In this document: positions 37,062 to 46,084 of the stretch, piece after piece
How the letters are laid out: every line of letters starts with the position of its first letter
Numbering within the stretch: position 1 is the stretch's first letter
Assembly: GCA_036675505.1 (NCBI GenBank)
Contig: JAKFEW010000141.1
Location: forward strand, 1 to 64,000
Source of the DNA: JAKFEW01 sp036675505
GTDB taxonomy: Bacteria; Cyanobacteriota; Sericytochromatia; S15B-MN24; JAQBPE01
Direction: 5' to 3'
DNA length: 64,000 nt
Translations under genes and position numbers: made by a program
The notes under the pieces: generated by a model
What the model saw: the letters and a program-made list of their open reading frames with translations, nothing else
Database searches by the model: none
Told to the model about the DNA's origin: nothing

Positions 37062-37286
37062 TCAGCGGTTTTCGTTGCGGGCCTCGGCGCCCCGCTTGCC
37101 GATCGCCGACATGTGGTCGCGGTCCCGCGCGACGGTCTCGCCGCCTTTGCGGCCGGCGGTGCGGGCTTCGAGCGCGGTGAACTCGTGGGCGACCCCCAGC
37201 TTGTGGGCGGCGCGGCCGCCCTTGGCCGCGATCTCGCGTTGCTTTTCGCGATCCATCGACGCGAAGCCACGTTTGCCGTTCGCCAT
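37062..37286 (-). CDS. KGG-repeat stress protein (con-10-like)
   Basis: A 74-residue, highly charged protein: MANGKRGFASMDREKQREIA, then AAKGGRAAH, a TAGRKGGETV unit and a final IGKRGAEARN. The KGG repeats and the GFASMD start are typical of the small general-stress family related to Neurospora con-10 and E. coli YciG. The biochemical role is unknown. A good GGAGGG site precedes the ATG, and TACGAT at 37325-37330 may be the -10. Confidence 0.88.
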   Translation of the reverse strand: MANGKRGFASMDREKQREIAAKGGRAAHKLGVAHEFTALEARTAGRKGGETVARDRDHMSAIGKRGAEARNENR

Positions 37287-37324
37287 GTCGCCCTCCTTCG
37301 AGCGGACCGACCCCTGATGGGTGC

Positions 37325-37330
37325 ATCGTA
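37325..37330 (-). promoter_or_regulatory. -10-like TACGAT upstream of the KGG gene
   Basis: GTTACGATGCACCC on the minus strand, 38 bases before the ATG. It matches the TANNAT-GC pattern recurring in this window. Confidence 0.4.
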
Positions 37331-37594
37331 ACGCGAGGCGCGAACGCGTTCGAGCGACATGTGACTCATGATCCTAGGACGAATCGTCGTTCTGGTGTCG
37401 ATGACGGTGATTCTCTCAGGCTTTCCTCGTCGTTGCGCCCGCTCACGCTCGTCTCTCGTCGCGCGCGGGCCTGCTTGCACCGTGCATCGCCTCGCGTCCA
37501 CCTATACGATGGGTGAGGTCGGGAAGCCAGGCCGGGACCGACGAACTGGGGGGCGCTCGCGGCCGGTGGTTCGCTGGGCAAGGGGAGAGCGGTG
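37331..37594. other. Intergenic region upstream of cyanophycin synthetase
   Basis: Part of the 308-bp gap between the KGG gene and cphA. It is AT-richer at 37360-37425. A small open frame at 37368-37595 has no ribosome-binding site, and I do not count it. CTATACGATGGG at 37503-37513 contains a TACGAT promoter-like hexamer about 85 bases before cphA. GGGGAG precedes the cphA start. Confidence 0.35.
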
Positions 37595-40201
37595 ATGGAG
37601 GTCCACGAAACGCGCGTGCTGCGCGGCCCGAACATCTATGGCGATCGCCCCGCGTACCTCGTGGTGATCGACCTCGACGGCCCCGAGCGGCGGCCCTGGG
37701 CCGAAGCCACGGCGGCGATGCGCACGCTGGCGGCGATCGCCCCGGGCATCGCCGTCGACGTCGAGACGCCGGTGGGCGCAGCCCTGATCCAGCTCCTGCT
37801 CATCGGCCTGCAGCGCGCCGCGGGCGTCGAGGTGGCGGCCGGGCCATGCCGCCCGGTGGCGGGCCGCCCCCAGCGTTGGGAGGTGGTGAGCGGCTACGAG
37901 CACGAGCGCGTGGCGGCCGCCGCGCTCGAATACGCGCTCGCGCTCACGTCGGCCGCGTTGCGGGACGAGCCAGTGGACGTGGAGGCGGCGATCGCCGACC
38001 TGCAGGACGAGGCCGCGCGCTGCGCGGTCGGCCCGAGCACGCGGGCGATCCTCGACGCGGCCCGGCGGCGTGACATCCCGATCATGCGCGTCGTCGAGCC
38101 GGGCAGCCTGTTCCAGCTCGGCTGGGGCCAGCACCAGCGGCGCATCCAGGCCACCGTCACGGGCGCGACCAGCCACATCGCGGTCGAGATCGCCTCCGAC
38201 AAGGAGCTCACCAAGATGCTGCTCGAGGAGGCCGGCCTGCCCGTGCCGCGCGGCATGGTGGTGCGGAGCGAGGACGCGGCGGTGCGCGCGGCCGCGCGGC
38301 TGGGCGGCGCCGTGGTCGTGAAGCCGCTCGACGGCAACCAGGGCAAGGGCGTGAGCACGAACTTGGTGGGTGCCGAGCAGGTGCGCGATGCGTTCAGGCT
38401 CGCGAGCGGGTTCCGGCGGCGCGTGATCGTGGAGCGCCACATCGAGGGCCGGGACTACCGCGTGCTCGTGGTGGGCGATCGCGTCATCGCGGCCGCCCAC
38501 CGCGTGCCCGCCCACGTGATCGGCGACGGCCGGCGCACCGTGCGCGAGCTGGTCGCGCTCGCGAACGAGGACCCGGAGCGCGGCGAGGGCCATGAGAAGT
38601 CGCTCACGCGCATCCGCCTCGACGAGGCGGCCGAACAGACGCTCGCGCGCCAGGGGCAGCGCCTCGACAGCGTGCCCGCGGCCGGGCACTTCGTGGCGCT
38701 GCGCGAGAACGCCAACCTGTCCACCGGCGGCTCGGCCGAGGACGTCACCGACCAGCTCCACCCGCGCGTCGCCGCCGCGTGCGTGCGCGCGGCCCGCGCG
38801 ATCGGGCTCGACGTCGCCGGCATCGACGTGGTGTGCGCGGACATCGGCCGCCCGCTCGAGGCGCAACATGGCGCGCTGATCGAGGTGAACGCGGCGCCGG
38901 GCATCCGCATGCACCAGCACCCGAGCGTCGGCCAGCCGCATGACGTCGGCGTGGCGATCCTCGACACGCTCTTCCCGGCCGGCCGGCCGAGCCGCATCCC
39001 GATCGTCGCGATCACCGGCACCAACGGCAAGACCACCACGACCCGCCTGATCGACCATGTACTGCGCGCCACGGGCGTGCGCACGGGCATGACGACCACC
39101 GCGGGCGTGTACGTGGGCGGCCAGCTCGCCCAGCCGGGCGACTGCACGGGCTACTGGTCCGCGCGCGCGGTGCTCAGCGACCCATCGGTCGAGGTCGCCG
39201 TGCTCGAGACGGCGCGCGGCGGCATCTTCAAGCGCGGCCTCGCCTTCGATCGCTGCGACGTGGCCGTCGTGACCAACATCGCCGACGACCACCTCGGCCA
39301 GCATGGCGCCGAGACGCTGGAGGATCTGGCCCATGTGAAAGGGTTGCTCGTGGCCGCCGCCACCAGGGCGGTGGTGCTCAACGCCGAGGACCCGCGCGTG
39401 ATGGCGATGGCCGACCGCCGGCGGGACGGCTGCGAGCTGGTGATCTTCGCGGTCGACGGCGCGCCGGCCTCGCTCGCCGGCCACCTCGCGGCCGGCGGAC
39501 GGGCCGTTTACTGCCGCAAGCGGCCGGGCTGCGACATGTTGATGCTCGCGGTCGGCCACCACCATGAGCCGCTGATGGAGGTCGCGCACCTGCCCGTCGC
39601 GCTCGGCGGCCGGGCGCGCCACAACGTGGCGAACGCGCTGGCGGCGGCGGGCGCCCTGTGGGCGCTCGGCCGCGAGCCCGCCCAGATCGCCCAGGCGCTC
39701 GAGACGTTCCGCACGGACGCCGAGCAGAACCCCGGCCGCCTCAACCTGATCGCCATCCGCGACTTCCATGCGCTGGTGGACTACGCCCACAACCCGGCCT
39801 CGTACGAGGCGCTCGTCGCGACCGCGCGCGCGATGGAGCACCGGCGGCTGATCGGCGTGATCGCGGCGCCGGGCGATCGGTACGACGAGAAGCTGCGCGA
39901 GATCGGCCGGATCGTGGGCGCGGCCTTCGACGTCGTGATCACGCGCGATCGCTGCTACGACCTGCGTGGCCGCGCGCGCGGCGAGGCGGCCGAGCTGCTG
40001 CTCGAAGGCGTGCAGGCGCTGGGCCGGCGCGACCTGCTCGCCTGGGCGGTGCCGGACACCTACGAGGCGATCGACCGGGCGCTGGCGCTCGCCGAGGCCG
40101 GCGACCTGGTGGTGATCGGCGCCGCGGACCCGGAGGAGGTGCTGACGCACGTGCTCGCACGGGCCGCGCCGAGCAGGGTGAGGGGGCCCGGGGCACACTG
40201 A
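37595..40201 (+). CDS. cphA: Cyanophycin synthetase
   Basis: At 868 residues it has the length and architecture of CphA. An N-terminal domain is followed by an ATP-grasp domain (about 215-465; ELTKMLLEEAGLPVPRGMVV, KPLDGNQGKGVSTNL, and the metal-binding LIEVNAAPGIRMHQHPS). A Mur-ligase domain follows (ITGTNGKTTTTRLIDHVL near 475, VLETARGGIFKRGLAFD, VVTNIADDHLGQHG). It should polymerise Asp and Arg into the nitrogen/carbon reserve cyanophycin using ATP. No cyanophycinase or second cphA is in this window. The adjacent in-frame GTG at 37592 is an alternative start. Confidence 0.93.
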   Translation: MEVHETRVLRGPNIYGDRPAYLVVIDLDGPERRPWAEATAAMRTLAAIAPGIAVDVETPVGAALIQLLLIGLQRAAGVEVAAGPCRPVAGRPQRWEVVSGYEHERVAAAALEYALALTSAALRDEPVDVEAAIADLQDEAARCAVGPSTRAILDAARRRDIPIMRVVEPGSLFQLGWGQHQRRIQATVTGATSHIAVEIASDKELTKMLLEEAGLPVPRGMVVRSEDAAVRAAARLGGAVVVKPLDGNQGKGVSTNLVGAEQVRDAFRLASGFRRRVIVERHIEGRDYRVLVVGDRVIAAAHRVPAHVIGDGRRTVRELVALANEDPERGEGHEKSLTRIRLDEAAEQTLARQGQRLDSVPAAGHFVALRENANLSTGGSAEDVTDQLHPRVAAACVRAARAIGLDVAGIDVVCADIGRPLEAQHGALIEVNAAPGIRMHQHPSVGQPHDVGVAILDTLFPAGRPSRIPIVAITGTNGKTTTTRLIDHVLRATGVRTGMTTTAGVYVGGQLAQPGDCTGYWSARAVLSDPSVEVAVLETARGGIFKRGLAFDRCDVAVVTNIADDHLGQHGAETLEDLAHVKGLLVAAATRAVVLNAEDPRVMAMADRRRDGCELVIFAVDGAPASLAGHLAAGGRAVYCRKRPGCDMLMLAVGHHHEPLMEVAHLPVALGGRARHNVANALAAAGALWALGREPAQIAQALETFRTDAEQNPGRLNLIAIRDFHALVDYAHNPASYEALVATARAMEHRRLIGVIAAPGDRYDEKLREIGRIVGAAFDVVITRDRCYDLRGRARGEAAELLLEGVQALGRRDLLAWAVPDTYEAIDRALALAEAGDLVVIGAADPEEVLTHVLARAAPSRVRGPGAH

Positions 40202-40310
40202 GAGACCTCCCCTCACCCGCTGCGCGGGAGCTCCCCTCCTTTCCAGCCCCCCCACGAGCCCACCCAGGGAGCGAAAGGGTTCACTGGGTTCAATCAGGGC
40301 CCCGGCCTAG

Positions 40311-41318
40311 TCAAGCCGCGAGCAAGAAGTGCTCGCCCTCGACCCACCCCCGCGCGACCAGGACCCCCCGGATGAAGTCCCCCGCGCCCCGCCTGCCCAC
40401 GTACGACACCACGAACTCGTCGCCGGGCGGCCCCAGGTCCTCGTAATACCGGATCGGCGTGCCGCGGCTGTGGCTGCCGCCTCGCTTCGGGTCGATGTCG
40501 ATGAACGCCCGGATCGCGATGCCCTCGGCCACCAGCGAGGCGGCGCGCTGCCTGGAAGACTTGCCTGCGCCCCAGACCACGATCTGCTCATGGCCCCTGG
40601 ACCGCAGCCAGCGCGCCAGGTAGCAGGCCTTCACGCGATAGAAGGCCTCGACGTCGTAGCGCGTATGCGTGCGGGAGAGCCGGTCGGGCCGGTCGCGCCA
40701 GACGAGCAGCACCTCCGGCACCTTCGCCATCGCCACGCCCGCGTCGAGCCAGCGCAGCCAGAGCTCGTAGTCTTCGGGGAAGGGGCCATCGCGGTAGCCG
40801 CCGAGACGCTCCACGAGCGTGCGCCGGAACATGACCGAGGGATGCGCGAAGGGCGACTCCACGAAGCGGTTGAGCTGGATGGCCGCGGGCGCCACGAGGC
40901 CGTTCAGCCAGGCCACGTGGTGTGCGTAGCCGCGCGTGTCGCCCGCGAGGCCTTCATGCGCGACCAGGCACGCCACCAGCCCGAGCGCGGGGTCGGCGTC
41001 GAGCGCCTGGCGCTGGGCCGCGAGGCGGCCGGGGGCCGAGAGGTCGTCCGCGTCCATGCGCGCGACGTAGGCCCCGCGTGCGAGCGCGAGGCCATGGTTC
41101 AGGGCGGCCACGATGCCGCCGTGCGGGAGCCAGACCGGCCGCACGCGCGGGTCGCGGGCGGCGGCGGCGGCGGCGATCGCTGCCGTCGCGTCGGTCGAGC
41201 CGTCGTCGAGGACGATCAGCTCGAAGTCGGGCTCGGTCTGGGCGAGGATGCTCGCGATCGCCTCGCCGAGGGTCGCCTCGGCGTTCCAGGCGGGCAGGAC
41301 GACGGATATTCCAGGCAC
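40311..41318 (-). CDS. Family 2 glycosyltransferase with C-terminal Rossmann-like domain
   Basis: A 335-residue protein. Residues 1-220 are a GT-A fold GT2: SVVLPAWNAEATLGEAIASIL, VLDDGSTDAT, then YVARMDADDL (metal-binding acidic pair) and PFPEDYELWLR (catalytic region). The last about 100 residues (EQIVVWGAGKSSRQRAASL, IRAFIDIDPKRG) form a small nucleotide-binding-like fold seen in some sugar-modifying proteins. Donor and acceptor are unknown. The GTG start lies six bases after TAACAT, without a Shine-Dalgarno. The gene sits nine bases after the amt stop on the same strand. Confidence 0.82.
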   Translation of the reverse strand: MPGISVVLPAWNAEATLGEAIASILAQTEPDFELIVLDDGSTDATAAIAAAAAARDPRVRPVWLPHGGIVAALNHGLALARGAYVARMDADDLSAPGRLAAQRQALDADPALGLVACLVAHEGLAGDTRGYAHHVAWLNGLVAPAAIQLNRFVESPFAHPSVMFRRTLVERLGGYRDGPFPEDYELWLRWLDAGVAMAKVPEVLLVWRDRPDRLSRTHTRYDVEAFYRVKACYLARWLRSRGHEQIVVWGAGKSSRQRAASLVAEGIAIRAFIDIDPKRGGSHSRGTPIRYYEDLGPPGDEFVVSYVGRRGAGDFIRGVLVARGWVEGEHFLLAA

Positions 41319-41324
41319 GCCGCC

Positions 41325-41330
41325 ATGTTA
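41325..41330 (-). promoter_or_regulatory. -10-like TAACAT, six bases before a GTG start
   Basis: TAACATGGCGGC precedes the GTG of the glycosyltransferase on the minus strand and overlaps the end of amt. The spacing is consistent with a leaderless secondary promoter. Confidence 0.4.
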
Positions 41331-42662
41331 CTCGTTGCGCAGCGGTCCCGTGAAGGCGTAGCCGACCGAGCGGTGCTGGTGCAGATCCAGGCCTTCGGCC
41401 TCGACGTCGTCGTGCACGCGCAGGGCCTTCACCAGCGAGATCAGCTTGAGGATCGCAAACGTGCCCACCGCCGAGAAGATCGCCACCGCACCGACCGCCA
41501 CGAGCTGCGTCACGACCAGCCCGGGGTTGCCGTACAGCAGCCCGTCGGCGCCTGCCGGGTTGAGCGACTTGCTCGCGAACACGCCCGTGAGCAGCGCACC
41601 GATGATGCCGCCCGCGCCGTGCAGCGTGAAGGCGTCCAGCGAGTCGTCGATCGACGAGCGGTTCTTCCAGTGGCAGGCCGTGTAGCACGCCGCCGCCGAA
41701 ATCGCGCCGATGGCGAGGGCTGCGAGCGGCGAGACGAAGCCCGCGGCCGGGGTGATCGCGACCAGGCCCGAGATGGTGCCCGAGACCGCGCCGATGACCG
41801 TCACGTTGCGCGTCTTCCACCACTCGATCACCATCCAGGTCAGGGTCCCGGCCGAGGCGGCGGCGTGCGTCGTGACGAAGGCCAGCGTGGCGATGCCGTT
41901 GATCGAGAGCGACGAGCCGGCGTTGAAGCCGAACCAGCCGAACCAGAGCAGCGAGGCGCCCAGCACCACGAAGGGGATGTTGTGGGGCTGGTGGGCGCCT
42001 GCGCCGTGGTCGCGCCGCGCGCCGAGCACCATCGCCGCGACCAGGCCCGACACGCCGGCCGTCACGTGCACGACCGTGCCGCCCGCGAAGTCCAGCGCGC
42101 CCAGGGCGCGCAGCCAGCCGTCCGTGGCCCAGACCCAGTGGGCGACCGTGTCGTAGACGAAGGTGCTCCAGAGCAGCACGAAGACCACGAAGCTCGTGAA
42201 CTTCACGCGCTCCACGATCGAGCCCGAGATGAGGGCCGGCGTGATGATCGCGAACATCATCTGAAAGATCATGAAGGCCATGTGCGGGATCGTGGCCGAG
42301 TAGGCGGGGTTGGGCTCGAGGCCGACGCCGGTCAGGCCGAGCCAGGGCAGCGTGCCGAACCAGCCGGGCGCGAGCGACCAGCCCGGCGCGAAGCTCAGGC
42401 TGTAGCCGAGCGCGATCCACTGGATGCTCACGATCGCCATCGTCGCGAAGCTCAACATGATCGTGTTGAGCACGTTCTTGCCCTTCACCATGCCCGCGTA
42501 GAAGAACGCGAGGCCGGGCGTCATCAGCAGCACGAGCGCCGCCGAGAAGAGGACGAACACCGTGTCGCTGCCGTTGATGCTGTACGGTGCCTGGGCCCAG
42601 GCGGGCGCCGCGGCGCCGAGCAGGAGGCCGGCGGTGGTGAGGATCAACCTGAGTGGGCGCAT
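41328..42662 (-). CDS. amt: Ammonium transporter (Amt)
   Basis: A 444-residue integral membrane protein with a cleavable signal-like N-terminus (LLLGAAAPAWAQ) and eleven transmembrane helices. Signature regions are FFYAGMVKGKNVLNTIM, FAGGTVVHVTAGVSGLVAA, the twin pore histidines in PHMAFMIFQMMF and TLHGAGGIIGALLTG, and SPLAALAIGAISAAACY. It conducts ammonium or ammonia inward. Usually amt is paired with a PII gene; none is adjacent here. With cphA about 1.1 kb away it makes a nitrogen-storage neighbourhood. Confidence 0.94.
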   Translation of the reverse strand: MRPLRLILTTAGLLLGAAAPAWAQAPYSINGSDTVFVLFSAALVLLMTPGLAFFYAGMVKGKNVLNTIMLSFATMAIVSIQWIALGYSLSFAPGWSLAPGWFGTLPWLGLTGVGLEPNPAYSATIPHMAFMIFQMMFAIITPALISGSIVERVKFTSFVVFVLLWSTFVYDTVAHWVWATDGWLRALGALDFAGGTVVHVTAGVSGLVAAMVLGARRDHGAGAHQPHNIPFVVLGASLLWFGWFGFNAGSSLSINGIATLAFVTTHAAASAGTLTWMVIEWWKTRNVTVIGAVSGTISGLVAITPAAGFVSPLAALAIGAISAAACYTACHWKNRSSIDDSLDAFTLHGAGGIIGALLTGVFASKSLNPAGADGLLYGNPGLVVTQLVAVGAVAIFSAVGTFAILKLISLVKALRVHDDVEAEGLDLHQHRSVGYAFTGPLRNE

Positions 42663-42904
42663 GGGGCCTGACCTTGGTGAGGGGAGGGAAATCGACGCAT
42701 CTGGACGCGCGATCCGAGGCTACCAGCGCCGGCCTGAAGAAGGTCTGAAGATTCAAGCGTGCGAGCGTCACACGGGTCTCGCCGGGCGGATTTGGTCCAA
42801 CCCTCACGAGAATCCCTGTGGGGTGTTTCCTCCTCCGCACAGGGCAGCGCGACTGTAATGGGCAAGGTGATGCGGAGTCAGGACGATGAGGGGGTCGTGA
42901 TATC
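42663..42904. other. Divergent region between amt and a PAS histidine kinase
   Basis: A 242-bp gap. It is AT-richer around 42740-42760 (GAAGATTCAAGCG) and contains TGTGGGGTGTTTCC. I see no classical NtcA site (GTAN8TAC) or sigma54 promoter, although the setting would suit nitrogen control. Confidence 0.35.
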
Positions 42905-44458
42905 ATGGCTCAGCCCGGCAAGCGCAAGACCACGCATGTGGAGATCATCCGCCAGGCGGCCGAAAGCTGGACGGTCGCGGAGCTGTTGGACTGCTTGCCC
43001 GGCCCTGCAGCGTGCCTGGATGCCGGCCTGCGCGTGAGCCTCACCAACCGGGCCTTCGCGGCGCGCTACCAGGTGGAGCCCCAGGACCTGCTCGGCAAGG
43101 CGGCCGCGGACCTCCACCCGCCACCGGACGACAGCCTCGCCCAGCTCGCCCGGCGCGTCTTCGAGAACCGCCAGCCCTGGCGCGTCTTCGCCTCGACCCT
43201 GCTGCCCTCCGAGGGCCACGAGCCCGGCGACGAGGACGTGCTGGTCGTGCCGATCGGCGCGGAGCGCGACGGCGCGCCGCACGGCGTGCTGTTGCTGGGC
43301 CTCGACGCGCGCGACCGCCTGCGCCTCGAGCGTTCGCTGAGGGTCGGTGATCGCCGCTACGAGCGCCAGGAGCTGCTGCTCTCGCGAATCGTCGAGGCGG
43401 CGCCGGCGGGCATCGCCTTCATCGATCGCGACGGCGTGGTTCGGCGCGCCAACGCGGCCTTCGCCCGGATGGTGAGCCGCGAGGTCGCCACGCTCGTCGA
43501 CCGAACCCTGAGCGAGGTCTTCCCAGCGGCGTGGCAGGCGCTGATCGCGCAGGTCTTCGAGCTGGTCGCGCACCGCGGCGAGACCTACCGGCGCGAGAGC
43601 GCCGTGGTGCCCTGGGTGGTAGGCGCCGAGACTTACTGGGACATCGCCTGCGTGCCGCTCCAGGACAGCGAGGACGCGCCGACCGGCATGGTGGTGGTCG
43701 CGACGGACGTGACGGCGCGCGCCGAGCGCGAACGGCTCGTCGACGAGCAGCTGGCCCGCGTGCGCCACCTGGAAAAGCTCAAGACCGACTTCCTGGGTGC
43801 CGCGTCGCACGAGCTGCGCACGCCGCTCTCGGCGATCCTGGGCTACGCCGAGCTGCTCGCCGAGGGCGTGGTGGGCGAGCTCGGGCCGCAGCAGCAGGCG
43901 TTCGCCTGCGAGATCATGCGGGCGACGGAGCGGCTGCACCACCTCATCGACGATTTGCTGGATTTCGCCCAGCTCGAGTCGGGCGCGCTGGTGGTCCAGG
44001 CGACGGAGGTCGAGGTCTGCGGGCTCGTGCAGGCGGCGGTCGCCCAGGCCCGCCAGGTCGCGTCGGACCTCGGCATCACGCTCGACGTGGCGGTCGTGGA
44101 GCCGCCCGTGCGGGTCCATGGCGACGCCCGGCGCCTCGGCCGGGCGGTCATGCACCTGATCGACAACGCGTTGAAGTTCACGCCGCGCGGCGGCCGGGTC
44201 GGCGTGCGGGTCGAGCGGCACGGCGCGTCGTGCGTGATCGCCGTGCGAGACAGCGGGATCGGCATCCCGAAGTCGCACCAGCCGCACGTGTTCGACAAGT
44301 TCTACCAGGTGGACTCGGGCTCGACGCGCCGCACCGGCGGCACGGGGATCGGCCTGAGCCTGGTGCGGGCGATCGTCGAGGCGCACGGCGGGCGAGTCGG
44401 CGTGTCGAGCGAGCCGGGGAAGGGCAGCGAGTTCCGGATCGCCCTGCCGGCCGCCTGA
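42905..44458 (+). CDS. PAS-domain sensor histidine kinase
   Basis: A 517-residue soluble kinase with two PAS modules (about 25-140 and 155-275; the second has AAPAGIAFIDRDGVVRRAN). HisKA follows with His302 in LGAASHELRTPLSAI. HATPase has MHLIDNALKFTPRGG (N box), RDSGIGIP (G1) and TGGTGIGLSLVRAIVEAHGG (G2). It has no transmembrane segment, so it senses a cytoplasmic signal. No response regulator is adjacent, so the partner is unknown. GAGGGGG precedes the ATG by about ten bases. Confidence 0.9.
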   Translation: MAQPGKRKTTHVEIIRQAAESWTVAELLDCLPGPAACLDAGLRVSLTNRAFAARYQVEPQDLLGKAAADLHPPPDDSLAQLARRVFENRQPWRVFASTLLPSEGHEPGDEDVLVVPIGAERDGAPHGVLLLGLDARDRLRLERSLRVGDRRYERQELLLSRIVEAAPAGIAFIDRDGVVRRANAAFARMVSREVATLVDRTLSEVFPAAWQALIAQVFELVAHRGETYRRESAVVPWVVGAETYWDIACVPLQDSEDAPTGMVVVATDVTARAERERLVDEQLARVRHLEKLKTDFLGAASHELRTPLSAILGYAELLAEGVVGELGPQQQAFACEIMRATERLHHLIDDLLDFAQLESGALVVQATEVEVCGLVQAAVAQARQVASDLGITLDVAVVEPPVRVHGDARRLGRAVMHLIDNALKFTPRGGRVGVRVERHGASCVIAVRDSGIGIPKSHQPHVFDKFYQVDSGSTRRTGGTGIGLSLVRAIVEAHGGRVGVSSEPGKGSEFRIALPAA

Positions 44459-44482
44459 CCCCCCGCCCCCGCCCGGCGCGGC

Positions 44483-45841
44483 CTATTGGATGTCCGCGTC
44501 CACGGCCTCTTCCTCGCTCATCCCGCCCGCCGGCGCGGGCTCGGCGGGCGCCAGCGGCGCCGAGCGGATGCCGGTGTGGCCAGGCAGCGTCAGGCGGATC
44601 TCGCCGTCGGCGACCCGCACGTCCACCTCGCCGGGCTTCGCGAGCGTGAACGCGAGGCGCGTGAGCGTCTGGCCGGCCGCGATATGGCCCGCCATCTTCC
44701 AGCGCACCAGCTGCTGCCCCGGGTACTCCGCCGAGCGGGTGCCCGAGAACGTCGGCACCGCGCCCGCCACGTCGAGGTAGGCCCGACCGTCGCCCAGGCG
44801 CTTGAGGCGCAGCGAGGCGGCGTCGACCGAGCCGTCGATCGGCAGGCTGAGCACGCCGGCCGCCACGTCGTAGCGCGCCTCGCCCAGCTTCGTGCCGGGC
44901 GCGGCCTTCGCCGCCGCCACCTGGGCCGGCGCCGCCGCGCGCGCCCCGCCGGTGCCCGGCGCGAGGGCGATGCGCACCTCGCCGCCGCCCACCTCGAGGC
45001 GCGGGATGGCGCCGCCCTCGAGGCGGAAGGCCACGCGGGTGACGGGCTCGCCGGCCGGGCCCGCGTGCGCCGCCATCACCCAGCGGCTGATCGGCGCCTC
45101 GCGCACGTTCTGCGCGCGGCTGCCCGAGAAGCTCGGGCGCGTGCCGGGCAAATCGACGTAGGCCCGGCCGTCGTTCAGGCGGTGGATCACGAGGCCACGG
45201 CGGCCGAGGCGGCCGTCGACCGGGATGGCGAGCGCGTGCGCGGCGACGTCATAGCGGGCCTCACCGATCTCGGCGATCGCCGCTGTCGCCACGCCCGGCT
45301 TCGCGTCGATGTGGCTGGCGTTCTCGCCGCGCCAGATCCGGCCGACCGGCCGCCAGCCCACCGCGGCGCGGCGGACGGGCGCGGCGGCCACGGCGGGCGC
45401 CGCCGCGTCCATCGCGGCCAGCGTCACGAGCGGCGCGCGGCTGGCCGGCGCGGGCGCCGCGTCGGCCAGCGCCGAGGCGCCGGCAGCGCCTGGCTCGAGC
45501 GGGGTGTCCGCCACGCGGGCCACCGCCGGCGCCTGGTCGCCCAGGTCCGCGCCGGCCAGGGCCATCTGCGTGGGGCCATGCTTGCCGGCCTTCGGATCGC
45601 GCAGCTCGTCGGTGTCGGCGACGCTCAGCTCCTGCAGCGGGTCGACTGGCGAGGGCTCCGCCACGCCGATCGCCGCGAGCTCGTCGGCGGTGGGCTCGGC
45701 GAGCAGGGCCGGATCGCCCGGGGGCTGCGAGGCCGCCAGCGGCGCCTGGTACCAGGCCGCGGCGGCCAGGAGGCCCGCGGAGGTCCCGAGCACCCCGAGG
45801 GTCATGGTCAGACGTTTGATGTTCACGCGGAACTTCTTCAT
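44483..45841 (-). CDS. Periplasmic protein with two AMIN domains
   Basis: A 452-residue protein. It has one N-terminal membrane/signal segment (LTMTLGVLGTSAGLLAAAAW), a long Ala/Pro-rich linker (40-175), then two AMIN-type beta domains. Each has a parallel order of segments: ARYDVAAHALAIPVDG ... RAYVDLPGTRPSFSGSR ... VTRVAFRLEGG, and ARYDVAAGVLSLPIDG ... RAYLDVAGAVPTFSGTR ... LTRLAFTLAKPG. AMIN domains target cell-wall amidases and PilQ secretins to septa or peptidoglycan, mainly in cyanobacteria and proteobacteria. Here no catalytic or secretin domain follows, so it may be a peptidoglycan-binding or secretin-assisting factor. Confidence 0.85.
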   Translation of the reverse strand: MKKFRVNIKRLTMTLGVLGTSAGLLAAAAWYQAPLAASQPPGDPALLAEPTADELAAIGVAEPSPVDPLQELSVADTDELRDPKAGKHGPTQMALAGADLGDQAPAVARVADTPLEPGAAGASALADAAPAPASRAPLVTLAAMDAAAPAVAAAPVRRAAVGWRPVGRIWRGENASHIDAKPGVATAAIAEIGEARYDVAAHALAIPVDGRLGRRGLVIHRLNDGRAYVDLPGTRPSFSGSRAQNVREAPISRWVMAAHAGPAGEPVTRVAFRLEGGAIPRLEVGGGEVRIALAPGTGGARAAAPAQVAAAKAAPGTKLGEARYDVAAGVLSLPIDGSVDAASLRLKRLGDGRAYLDVAGAVPTFSGTRSAEYPGQQLVRWKMAGHIAAGQTLTRLAFTLAKPGEVDVRVADGEIRLTLPGHTGIRSAPLAPAEPAPAGGMSEEEAVDADIQ

Positions 45842-46084
45842 GGCGGTGGATATGACCTTTCGGTCCCCGTCCGGGCCGGACGGGGAGCAACAGGGGGTTC
45901 AGCGGGTCCATGCTAGGCCTCGCTGCCCCCAGGATGCCGTGATCGTGTCCATAACGAGCCGGGATGCCCGGAAAATTCGTCCGGGCCGCAGTTTCGCCCG
46001 GCCCGCCGGGCGGCTAGGGTGGGGGAGGTGGGCAGCCGGCTGCCGGCTCGCCCGTGCCCCGATGCCCGACGAGAGGAGGAGCCC
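45842..46084. other. Divergent region with hairpin near the AMIN protein start
   Basis: A 243-bp gap between the AMIN gene (minus) and the CBS gene (plus). A perfect inverted repeat (CCCCGTCCGG / CCGGACGGGG, 45865-45885) sits 23 bases before the AMIN protein start and could shape its 5' leader. A second GC-rich repeat (CGCCCGGCCCGCCGGGCG) occurs near 45998-46015. No promoter is obvious. Confidence 0.4.

Noticed and set aside
37368..37595. Small open frame beginning MILGRIVVLVSMTVILSG upstream of cphA
   Set aside because: Hydrophobic start looks tempting, but no ribosome-binding site, and it runs into the cphA promoter and start region.
37502..40255. Minus-strand open frame of 917 codons opposite cyanophycin synthetase
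   Set aside because: Arg/His/Gly-rich translation without motifs; it is the antisense shadow of cphA in very GC-rich DNA.
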